Shown piece after piece: positions 24,137-31,544 of a DNA stretch of 64,000 nt. The notes below the pieces were generated by a model, which made no database searches, was not told the origin of the DNA, and saw nothing but the letters and a program-made list of their open reading frames with translations. This DNA comes from Streptomyces sp. SAT1 (GTDB lineage: Bacteria; Actinomycetota; Actinomycetes; Streptomycetales; Streptomycetaceae): NCBI RefSeq assembly GCF_001654495.1, contig NZ_CP015849.1, positions 7,047,001 to 7,111,000 on the forward strand. Reading direction: 5' to 3'. The first letter of the stretch is position 1, and every line of letters begins with the position of its first letter. A program made the translations under genes and the position numbers.

Positions 24137-25195
24137 ATGTCGATCGCGGCGGACGAGCGCCGGACGCGGATCCTCGAGATCGTGCGCAAGCTCGGCACGG
24201 TCCGGGTGACGGACCTCGCGGCCCGTCTCGACCTGCCGGCCGTCACCGTGCGCCGCGATGTCGCGGCACTCGCCGAGGCGGGGCGGCTGCGCCGCGCGCA
24301 CGGCTCGGTCTCGGTGCCCGACGAGCGCTCCGGCACCCCGGCCGACGCCCGCACCCTGGGACTGATCGTGCCCACGGTCAGTCACACCGTCAGCCAGTAC
24401 TTCGACGAGGTGATCGCCGGGGCCCGCGCCGCCGCGTCCGACGCCGGGGCCCACCTGGTGCTCGGTATCTCGTCCTACGACCCGGGGGCCGACCGCGCGC
24501 AGGCGGAACAGCTCCTCAGGTCGGGCGCCGAAGGACTCATGCTGACCCCCAACTGGATGTCCAGGACCGAGTCCGAGGACCGGCACTGGCTGCACGAGCT
24601 GCCCGTGCCCGCCGTGCTGGTGGAGCGCCGCGCCGCCGCCGGCACACCCGCCGCCGAACTGGACTCGGTCAGCTCCGACCACCACCACGGCGTCCTGCTC
24701 GCCCTGCGCCACCTGGCCGCGCTCGACCATCTGACGGTCGCCCTCGCGGCCCGCCGCGACACCTGGACGGCCCTGCAGGTGCGCAGCGGCTACGCCGAGG
24801 CGTGCGAACTGCTGGAGCTGACACCGCAGCCGGTGATCGACATCGACGACCCCGCCACCGCCCCCGAGCTGGTGTCCCGGAGCCTCACCGAGGCCGCCGA
24901 CCGGGGCGTACGGGCCGCGCTCGTACACAACGACCAGGACGCCATCCAGCTCCCGGCGCTGCTGCGCGCGCGCGGCCTGTCCGTGCCGGAGGACCTGGCA
25001 CTGATCAGCTACGACGACGTCTTCGCCGCACTCGGGGCCCCGCCGCTGACCGCGGTGGCCCCGCCCAAGCGCGCCGTCGGCGCCGCCGCGGTCGACCTGC
25101 TGCTGCGCCGGCTGCGGCACGGCGACGCCCTGCCCGTCCACCGGATCGAACTGCTCCCCGAGCTGAAGGTGCGCTCCTCCTGCGGCGGCGACTGA
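24137..25195 (+). CDS. DeoR-type HTH / LacI-type sensor regulator
   Basis: A 352-aa regulator combining two parts. Residues 1-55 form a DeoR-like winged helix (RRTRILEIVRKLGTVRVTDLAARL, then VTVRRDVAALAEAG). Residues 70-345 are a periplasmic-binding-protein-like sugar sensor as in LacI proteins (LGLIVPTVSHTVSQYFDEVIAGA, LALISYDDVFAALGAPPLTAV, GAAAVDLLLRRL). It is divergent from the beta-helix gene and close to the importer operon, and CGATCGA elements lie at all three transcription units, so it is the best candidate for their repressor, released by the imported sugar. Confidence 0.88.
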   Translation: MSIAADERRTRILEIVRKLGTVRVTDLAARLDLPAVTVRRDVAALAEAGRLRRAHGSVSVPDERSGTPADARTLGLIVPTVSHTVSQYFDEVIAGARAAASDAGAHLVLGISSYDPGADRAQAEQLLRSGAEGLMLTPNWMSRTESEDRHWLHELPVPAVLVERRAAAGTPAAELDSVSSDHHHGVLLALRHLAALDHLTVALAARRDTWTALQVRSGYAEACELLELTPQPVIDIDDPATAPELVSRSLTEAADRGVRAALVHNDQDAIQLPALLRARGLSVPEDLALISYDDVFAALGAPPLTAVAPPKRAVGAAAVDLLLRRLRHGDALPVHRIELLPELKVRSSCGGD

Positions 25196-25263
25196 CCCGC
25201 GCCGGGCGGCGGACGACGGCTGACCGGCCGGTCCGCGGGGCGGCCGCCCGGCCGCCCGGCATC

Positions 25264-25349
25264 TGATCGATCATTGCGCGGTCTGATCGATCAAGCTGCG
25301 GACTATTGGCATTCCATTCATCAGTGCATAGTCTGCATAGCCATATGCA
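25264..25349 (+). promoter_or_regulatory. NCS1 permease promoter with two kinds of repeat
   Basis: Two perfect 10-bp palindromes, TGATCGATCA at 25264-25273 and 25284-25293, are exactly 20 bp apart, that is on the same face of the helix. Downstream is a promoter, TTGGCA 25306-25311, 17-bp spacer, TAGTCT 25329-25334. Three TGCATA-type hexamers (25325, 25334 and inverted at 25344) overlap the -10; the last two form CTGCATA-4nt-TATGCAG. The upstream palindromes sit where an activator would bind, the downstream set where a repressor would. Confidence 0.65.
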
Positions 25350-25418
25350 GCCGGTCCGCGCTCCTCGGGCACCGGGCCTGGCGAGATCGTCCAGCGTGTC
25401 CACCAGGACGGAGCAATC

Positions 25419-26960
25419 ATGGCCCAGACAGTGGTGGAACGGCGTTCCATCGACGTCGTCCCCGACGAGGAGCGCCACGGCACGGCGTTCTCACAGTTCA
25501 CGCTCTGGCTCGGGGCCAACCTCCAGATCACCACGGTGGTCACCGGTGCCCTGGCCGTGGTCCTCGGCGGCGACGTGGTCTGGTCGCTGGCCGGCCTGCT
25601 GGCCGGAAATCTGCTCGGCGGCGCGGTCATGGCCCTGCACTCCGCGCAGGGACCCCGGCTCGGACTGCCCCAGATGATCTCCTCACGGGCCCAGTTCGGG
25701 GTGCGCGGCGCGGTCGTCCCGCTGGTCCTGGTCGTGGTGATGTACATCGGCTTCTTCGCCAGCGGATCGGTGCTCGCCGGGCAGGCCGTCGGCAAGCTGA
25801 CCCACCTCGGACCGGTGCCCGGCATCCTGCTGTTCGCGCTGGTCACCGCGGTGGTGGCGACCGTCGGCTACCGCGTCGTGCACGCCCTGGGCCGGGTCGC
25901 CAGCGTGGTGTGCGCGCTCAGCTTCCTGTATCTGGGCGGCAGACTGCTGGACCGGATCGACCTCGGGGACGTCGTCGCCCACCAACACCACTTCTCGCTG
26001 CCGATGTTCCTGCTGGCGATGTCCCTGTCGGCGTCCTGGCAGCTGGCCTTCGGACCGTACGTGGCCGACTACTCGCGCTATCTGCCGCGGACCACCTCCG
26101 CCCGCGCGACCTTCGGCTGGACGCTCGGCGGCACGGTGCTCGGCGCCCAGTGGTCGATGGCCTTCGGCGTCCTGGTGGCGGCGACCGCGGGGCCCGCCTT
26201 CCTCGACGACCAGGTCGGCTATGTCGTGGGCCTGGGCGGCGCCGGCCTGGTCGCGTCCTTCCTCTACTTCGTCGTCGCGCTCGGCAAACTGACCGTCAAC
26301 GTGCTCAACACCTACGGCGGCTTCATGTCGATCGTGACCGGGGTGAGCGGCTTCCGCGGCCAGCGGGCCCTGTCGCAGCGCGGACGCACCGCCTACATCG
26401 CCGCCGTCATGGTCGCGGGCACGGCCGTCGCGCTCGCCGGGCGCAACTCCTTCCTGGACTCCTTCGCCGACTTCCTGCTCTTCCTGCTGACGTTCTTCAC
26501 CCCGTGGTCGGCGATCAACCTGGTCGACTACTACCTGATCTCCAAGGAGCGCTACGACCTGCCGGCCCTCTCCGACCCGGACGGCCGCTACGGCGGCTGG
26601 CGGCTGGGAGCGCTGGTCGTCTACGGCATCGCCCTGGCCGCGCAGTTCCCGTTCCTGTCCACGAGCTTCTACACCGGCCCCCTCGTGGACCCGCTGGGCG
26701 GCGCCGACATCTCCTGGATCGTGGGCCTGGTCGTCCCGGCGGTGCTCTACTACTTCGTCGGCAGGCACCGCCGCGCCACCGCACCCGCTCTCACCGAGAC
26801 GCCCGGTGCGCCCGTGATGTCCGGGGCATCCGTGTCGCCCGTGTCCCCCGTGTCGCACGGGGCGTCCGCGGGGCCGGCCGGTTCCCGGCACGACGAGCGG
26901 GGGCCGGCCGCCCCCGTGGACCGGCCGGCCGCCGCGCCGCTCACCCCGCGGGGAGAGTGA
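25419..26960 (+). CDS. NCS1-family nucleobase permease (cytosine/purine type)
   Basis: A 513-aa integral membrane protein with about 12 helices. The FTLWLGANLQITTVVTGAL segment in TM1 and the YVADYSRYLPRTTS loop are signatures of NCS1 cytosine-purine permeases (CodB type). NVLNTYGGFMSIVTG and FFTPWSAINLVDYYL match later core helices. The C-terminal 55 residues are a Pro/Ala/Ser-rich cytoplasmic tail of low complexity. The ATG has GGAG six bases upstream. It is probably a proton- or sodium-driven importer of a nucleobase, allantoin or related compound; no catabolic gene lies beside it. Confidence 0.9.
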   Translation: MAQTVVERRSIDVVPDEERHGTAFSQFTLWLGANLQITTVVTGALAVVLGGDVVWSLAGLLAGNLLGGAVMALHSAQGPRLGLPQMISSRAQFGVRGAVVPLVLVVVMYIGFFASGSVLAGQAVGKLTHLGPVPGILLFALVTAVVATVGYRVVHALGRVASVVCALSFLYLGGRLLDRIDLGDVVAHQHHFSLPMFLLAMSLSASWQLAFGPYVADYSRYLPRTTSARATFGWTLGGTVLGAQWSMAFGVLVAATAGPAFLDDQVGYVVGLGGAGLVASFLYFVVALGKLTVNVLNTYGGFMSIVTGVSGFRGQRALSQRGRTAYIAAVMVAGTAVALAGRNSFLDSFADFLLFLLTFFTPWSAINLVDYYLISKERYDLPALSDPDGRYGGWRLGALVVYGIALAAQFPFLSTSFYTGPLVDPLGGADISWIVGLVVPAVLYYFVGRHRRATAPALTETPGAPVMSGASVSPVSPVSHGASAGPAGSRHDERGPAAPVDRPAAAPLTPRGE

Positions 26961-26986
26961 CCGGCCGCCCGCACCCGGCGGGACGC

Positions 26987-27027
26987 GCCGGGGCGGCCCG
27001 GCCCGCGCCGGAGGTCTCCGCCCCGGC
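26987..27027. terminator. Bidirectional terminator
   Basis: A 10-bp perfect inverted repeat (GCCGGGGCGG at 26987-26996 with 27018-27027) separates the convergent permease and phosphodiester-glycosidase-type genes. Confidence 0.6.
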
Positions 27028-27032
27028 CCGGG

Positions 27033-28664
27033 TCACGGCCGGGTCCGGCCCGGCAGCACCTGGACGGTGCCGCCGACCGCGCGTTCGCCCGTGGCGTCCG
27101 AGGGGTTGTTGACCAGGACACCGCCGACGGCCATGGCGGTGGAGCCGCCGCCGTCGAGGTTGAGCGCGTCCACGGCTCCGAGCGAGCGCATGAAGGCGGC
27201 GGCCTCCTGGAGGGTGAAGCCCTCGCTGCCGCCGGTCCTGCGGCCGTCCACCGTGGCCAGGATCAGCCGTCCCCGCGCGTCGACCCCCGCCATGGTGCGC
27301 GGCTGGCGGACGTTCGACCAGGCGTAGCCGAACGACAGGTCCCGGGGGTCGACGACCCCCTCGGCCGCCGCGTCGATGTGGATCCGGCCGTGGGCGACGA
27401 GGGTGGGGGCGGCGCTGACGACGCTGTCGCCGCGACCGAGCCGTACCCGGCGGCCCGCCGTGTCGCGCACGACCCCCTCGACGCCGATCCGGCGCCCTGG
27501 ACGGGCGTGGGCGGCCAGCCAGTCGCCGGCCGGACCGATGCCCTGCACGACCCTTCCGCGTGCCGGGACCGTGCCGCCGCGGGCCCCGGCCGACACGACC
27601 CGGCCCCGGGAGTCCAGGACGGCCTGCGTACCGGGGCCGGTGGGCAGCGGCGCCCCGAACTCGTCCGTGAACACGACCAGTTCGTCGGTGGAGCGGCAGG
27701 TGACGTCCTGCCAGGGGCGTTCGCTGGGCGCCGCTCCCGGGCGCCCGCAGTCGCGGACGAGTCCGGGCGTCCGGTTGATGCCCTGGGCCGCGTGGCTGCG
27801 CGTGCCCGCGTGGACGGTGACGGCCGACGTCAGGTCCGCCACCCGGGCCCGGCGGCCCCCGTCCTCGATGATCAGCGCCGCCCGGGAACCGGCCGCCATC
27901 GACTGGAGCTCGCCGTCGTCCGCACTGAGCCCCGACTGCGTCCCCTGCACGCCGTCGGCGTCGGAGGTGACGAAGAAGCCCGCGTTGACACCCACCAGCG
28001 AACCCAGCTTCGCGGCGACCGACGAGGTGGTCGCGCGCCGGGCCACGGCTCCGTCGTGGGTGCCCTGGACCGTACCGGTGAACGTGCGCGGGTCGACCAC
28101 GGCGACGTGCACGTTCTGCCGGTCGGCCGGCTGGTCGGCGTCGTAGCCGGTCCAGTCGACGGCGGTGCGGAACCCGGCCGCCGTCACCTCCTGGGCGTCG
28201 GCGCGCGCGGCGGCCTCGGTGGCGTAGGAGCCGATCCGGACCCGCAGGCCCATGACGCCGTGCGGGGTGTCGGCGTACGCGGGCCAGCGCACCGTCTCCA
28301 CGCGGGGCACGAAGCCGCCCGCCCGCAGCCGCTCGGCGGTCGCGTCGGCCCAGGACCGCGAACCCAGCGGCGCCCAGGTCGCGGCACCGCTCAGGCGGCT
28401 GGTGGCCGGCGCCTGCACGGTGACCGTCCACAGCGGTCTCGCGGCGGTGTTCTCGATGGTCGCGCCGCGCACCTGCACGCCCGGCGCGAGCGTCGTGCTC
28501 GTCCAGACCGGCGCGGGCGCGGCCGGCCGGCCGGTGACCGCCGGGCCGGGCGCGGCGGCCTCGGCCGTTCCCCACAGTCCGCCCGACGCGACGACGGCGA
28601 ACACCGCTCCGGCGCCGAGCAGGACGCGTGCTCGCGCGGTGTACCGGGCGCGCTGGTGGCTCAT
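27033..28664 (-). CDS. Secreted phosphodiester glycosidase (NAGPA) family protein
   Basis: A 543-aa secreted protein. After a signal peptide (about residues 1-37, ending AEAAA) comes a region with a SPOR-like stretch (GLRVRIGSYATEAAARADAQ, residues about 130-150) and then the NAGPA domain from about residue 210: LVGVNAGFF, GLVRDCGRPGA, and near the C-terminus NLDGGGSTAMAVGG, the family active-site signature. NAGPA proteins split sugar-phosphodiester bonds; bacterial members act at the envelope, some on teichoic-acid-like polymers. The ATG at 28664 has GGGAGA upstream. The combination of a repeat-like N-terminal module with NAGPA is common in actinobacteria. Confidence 0.87.
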   Translation of the reverse strand: MSHQRARYTARARVLLGAGAVFAVVASGGLWGTAEAAAPGPAVTGRPAAPAPVWTSTTLAPGVQVRGATIENTAARPLWTVTVQAPATSRLSGAATWAPLGSRSWADATAERLRAGGFVPRVETVRWPAYADTPHGVMGLRVRIGSYATEAAARADAQEVTAAGFRTAVDWTGYDADQPADRQNVHVAVVDPRTFTGTVQGTHDGAVARRATTSSVAAKLGSLVGVNAGFFVTSDADGVQGTQSGLSADDGELQSMAAGSRAALIIEDGGRRARVADLTSAVTVHAGTRSHAAQGINRTPGLVRDCGRPGAAPSERPWQDVTCRSTDELVVFTDEFGAPLPTGPGTQAVLDSRGRVVSAGARGGTVPARGRVVQGIGPAGDWLAAHARPGRRIGVEGVVRDTAGRRVRLGRGDSVVSAAPTLVAHGRIHIDAAAEGVVDPRDLSFGYAWSNVRQPRTMAGVDARGRLILATVDGRRTGGSEGFTLQEAAAFMRSLGAVDALNLDGGGSTAMAVGGVLVNNPSDATGERAVGGTVQVLPGRTRP

Positions 28665-28942
28665 GGCGTTCTCCCTACTCCCCTGGCATGGGGCCCGCAC
28701 GAGTGTGCCGGCCGCCTGTCGGGACCGATGAGAACCCGCGGGGCGGAGCAGGGACGGCTCCGGCCGGTGACGGCGCGGGGAACACTCGGCGAACACCTGT
28801 GCGACGTATGGCCGGGCGGAGCGTAGAACGCCCCGACGGGTGGAGTGACGAGTGAAGAGCGCGGGACGGGGCAGCCGTCCCGCCGGGCACAGGTTGCCGA
28901 TCTTCAGCACAATGTCCCTGCACGACAAAGACGGAAATACCG

Positions 28943-30595
28943 ATGGAAACCGGAGAAGACGAGCCGAGGCGGGCGGCGGCGGACGCGGACCCGCGGCGAC
29001 GGACGGCGGACGACCGGCGGCGGACGACAGGCGACGACGACCGGGCGAACAGGCAAGGTGGCGTGGTGGTGGATGTGACACCTGACGGACAGACCGGCTC
29101 CTCCGGCGGGGAGCGACTGCGGGAGACCGTCGCGAACATGCCCCGGCAGGTCCGCGAGGAACTGACCCGCAGACTGCGGCGGAGCAGGCGCGCGCTGCGC
29201 AAGGAGGACGTCCAGGTCGTCGAACCGCCGCTGCTCAGGCGCGCGGTCGGCGCCTCCGCCCTCGGCAACTGCATGGAGTGGTTCGACTTCGGCGTCTACA
29301 GCTATCTCGCCGCCACCATCGGCAAGGTCTTCTTCCCCGGCGCCTCACCGGGCGCCCAGGTGATCTCCTCGTTCGCGACCTTCGCCGCCGCCTTCGTGGT
29401 GCGTCCGCTCGGCGGCCTCTTCTTCGGCCCGCTCGGCGACCGCCTCGGACGGCAGAAGGTGCTCGCCACCACCATGATCATGATGGCGGCCGGCACGTTC
29501 GCCATCGGGCTGATCCCCAGTTACGGCACGATCGGCATCGCCGCCCCGGTACTGCTGCTCCTCGCCCGGATGGTGCAGGGCTTCTCCACCGGCGGCGAGT
29601 ACGGAGGCGCCACCACCTTCGTGGCCGAGTACTCGCCCGACCGGCGCCGCGGCTTCCTCTCCAGCTGGCTCGACTTCGGCACCTTCGTCGGGTACGCGCT
29701 GGGCTCCGCCCTGGTCACCGTGCTGAACTTCCTGCTCACCGACCCGCAGATGCTCTCCTGGGGCTGGCGGATCCCGTTCCTGATCGCCGGTCCGCTCGGC
29801 GGCATCGGCCTCTACATGCGGCTCAAGCTGGAGGAGTCGCCCGCCTTCCAGCAGCAGCTCGACGAGCACGAGAAGAGCCTCGCCCAGCAGTCCGCGGGCA
29901 GTGAGTTCCGGACCATCGTCAAGAAGCACTGGGCGGCGCTGCTCATCTGCATGGGCATCGTGCTGCTCTACAACGTCACCAACTACATGGTGACCGGCTA
30001 CCTGCCCACCTATCAGACGGAGACCCTGCACCGCTCCAGCAGCTCCGCCGACCTGCTGGTGCTGCTGGGCATGGTGTGGATCGTGCTGCTCATCACCTTC
30101 ATCGGCCGCCTCAGCGACCATGTCGGCAGGCGGCCGGTCTACGGGGTGGCCGCGGCCGCGATGATCGTCCTCGCCATCCCTTCCTTCCTGCTGCTCAAGA
30201 TGCATGGCACCTGGCCGCCGATCGCGGGCGTGCTGATCCTGTCCACGCTGCTGGCCTGCTTCGCCGCGCCCAGCGCCGCCACCCTGCCCGCGCTGTTCCC
30301 CACCGCCGTCCGCTACGCCGCCATGGGCATCGGCTTCAACTTCGCCGTCGCCGCGTTCGGCGGCACCACCCCGCTGGTCACCGCGGCGCTGGTCGGTGCC
30401 ACCGGCGACGACCTGATGCCCGCCTACTACCTGATGCTCGCCGGTGTCATCGGACTGGTGACCGTCAAGTTCCTCCCGGAGAGCGCGCAGGTGCCGCTGA
30501 GCGGGTCCCAGCCGATGGTCGGGTCCGAGGAGGAGCAGCGCGAACTGGTCTCCACCTCGGCCGAGCTGTACCGGGCCACGCGGAAGCCGGGCTAG
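28943..30595 (+). CDS. MFS metabolite/proton symporter (ProP-like)
   Basis: A 550-aa transporter with 12 predicted helices. SALGNCMEWFDFGVYSYLA in TM1, FGPLGDRLGRQKVLA in loop 2-3 (the MFS signature) and FSTGGEYGGATTFVAEY are hallmarks of the metabolite:H+ symporter group that includes ProP (proline, betaine) and citrate/ketoglutarate carriers. The N-terminal 90 residues are charged and Arg-rich. The start is uncertain: ATG 28943 lacks a good ribosome-binding site, whereas GTG 29063 has AAGG seven bases upstream and would give a 510-aa protein closer to family length. An osmolyte or organic acid is the likely cargo. Confidence 0.87.
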   Translation: METGEDEPRRAAADADPRRRTADDRRRTTGDDDRANRQGGVVVDVTPDGQTGSSGGERLRETVANMPRQVREELTRRLRRSRRALRKEDVQVVEPPLLRRAVGASALGNCMEWFDFGVYSYLAATIGKVFFPGASPGAQVISSFATFAAAFVVRPLGGLFFGPLGDRLGRQKVLATTMIMMAAGTFAIGLIPSYGTIGIAAPVLLLLARMVQGFSTGGEYGGATTFVAEYSPDRRRGFLSSWLDFGTFVGYALGSALVTVLNFLLTDPQMLSWGWRIPFLIAGPLGGIGLYMRLKLEESPAFQQQLDEHEKSLAQQSAGSEFRTIVKKHWAALLICMGIVLLYNVTNYMVTGYLPTYQTETLHRSSSSADLLVLLGMVWIVLLITFIGRLSDHVGRRPVYGVAAAAMIVLAIPSFLLLKMHGTWPPIAGVLILSTLLACFAAPSAATLPALFPTAVRYAAMGIGFNFAVAAFGGTTPLVTAALVGATGDDLMPAYYLMLAGVIGLVTVKFLPESAQVPLSGSQPMVGSEEEQRELVSTSAELYRATRKPG

Positions 30596-30618
30596 GGCCT
30601 CCAGGGTCTTTCGCCGGT

Positions 30619-30645
30619 CGGCGCGGGCCGGGTCAGCCCGCGTCG
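30619..30645. terminator. Bidirectional terminator
   Basis: A 10-bp stem with one mismatch (30619-30628 with 30636-30645, 7-nt loop) lies between the convergent transporter and EF-hand genes. Confidence 0.6.
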
Positions 30646-30652
30646 GGCCGGA

Positions 30653-31189
30653 TCACCCGGCGGCCTCCCCGGTCAGCAGGTCCCCCGCGATGCCGGACTT
30701 CTCCGGGCGATAGTAGTCCCGGATCGCCTCCGCCCAGGCGTCCACGGCGACCCGGTCGCCCTGCGCCGGGCCGAGCGCGTCGAACAGGGCCTCGATGTTC
30801 GGCTGCCGGAAGCCGATGGCCTCCATCAGGGCGATGAAGTCGGGGCGGGCGACGAAGCCCTCACCGGTCAGGTCGCCCACCGAGGACAGCGCCCGCGCGA
30901 ACTCGTCGACCGTCTCGGCGAACCGCTCCGGGTTCAGCACACAGGCGGTGAACTCCTCCGGACTGATCCGGCCGTCGCCGTTGGCGTCCAGCTCAGTGAC
31001 CAGCGTCGTCCAGTACCGGCGCAGCGAACCGAGCAGCGCGCCCTTGGCGGCGTCACCGGCACCGGGGACCGCCGCGACCACCCGGGTGCCCATCAGCTCG
31101 AAGTCGTCCGGTTCCAGGAAGCCGTTCCCGTCGGCGTCGAACAGGGAGAAGACGAGCTGGATCCGGTCGTTCGCCTCAGGAGTACGCAT
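30653..31189 (-). CDS. EF-hand calcium-binding protein (calerythrin-like)
   Basis: A 178-aa cytosolic protein with four EF-hand positions as in calerythrin and sarcoplasmic calcium-binding proteins. Loop 1 DADGNGFLEPDDF and loop 3 DANGDGRISPEEF are canonical, with Asp/Asn at 1, 3, 5 and Glu/Asp at 12. Another position, DLTGEGFVARPDF, is plausible but weaker, and the last is degenerate. It probably buffers or senses calcium. The ATG at 31189 has GAGGG upstream. A long intergenic region follows on its 5' side. Confidence 0.9.
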   Translation of the reverse strand: MRTPEANDRIQLVFSLFDADGNGFLEPDDFELMGTRVVAAVPGAGDAAKGALLGSLRRYWTTLVTELDANGDGRISPEEFTACVLNPERFAETVDEFARALSSVGDLTGEGFVARPDFIALMEAIGFRQPNIEALFDALGPAQGDRVAVDAWAEAIRDYYRPEKSGIAGDLLTGEAAG

Positions 31190-31544
31190 GAAGCCCTCAC
31201 TTCGTCGATGTGCTCAGCGGGCCGCGCGGCTCGGCCGGGCGGCGGCTTCACTATCCGGCGGCGCGGAGCGGCCCGCCCGGGAAAGCCGGGTGCTTGCACT
31301 CGAACGAGGGGAATCGCTCCCGCGCCGCATGAACCGGTCCCGGCCAGGAAAGCGCCCCGGGCACCCGGGCGGACGTACGTATTCGCTCAGACGTACGGAG
31401 AAGGTAAAGAGGCAATCAGGGGCGAGTACGTGTCTGAGAAAGAAATGCGCCACGGGTCAAAGGAATTCCCGGTGCGGATGAGAAATTCCTAGAAGCGGCC
31501 TGCCCCGAAGGTCCGCGCACCCGTCGTGCCGAACACTGCCGCGT
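31190..31544. other. Intergenic region with long imperfect hairpin
   Basis: This 355-bp gap between divergent genes has no supported coding sequence. It holds an inverted repeat CTCAGACGTAC at 31386-31396 with its complement at 31426-31438 interrupted by a 2-nt bulge, and a short repeated ACGTACG element (31373-31397). These could be regulatory or part of a leader RNA for the GT39-like gene; no known riboswitch pattern is recognised. Confidence 0.35.

Noticed and set aside
31208..31492. Small reading frames in the 31190-31544 gap
   Set aside because: No ribosome-binding site, no recognisable domain and overlapping frames on both strands of similar quality.
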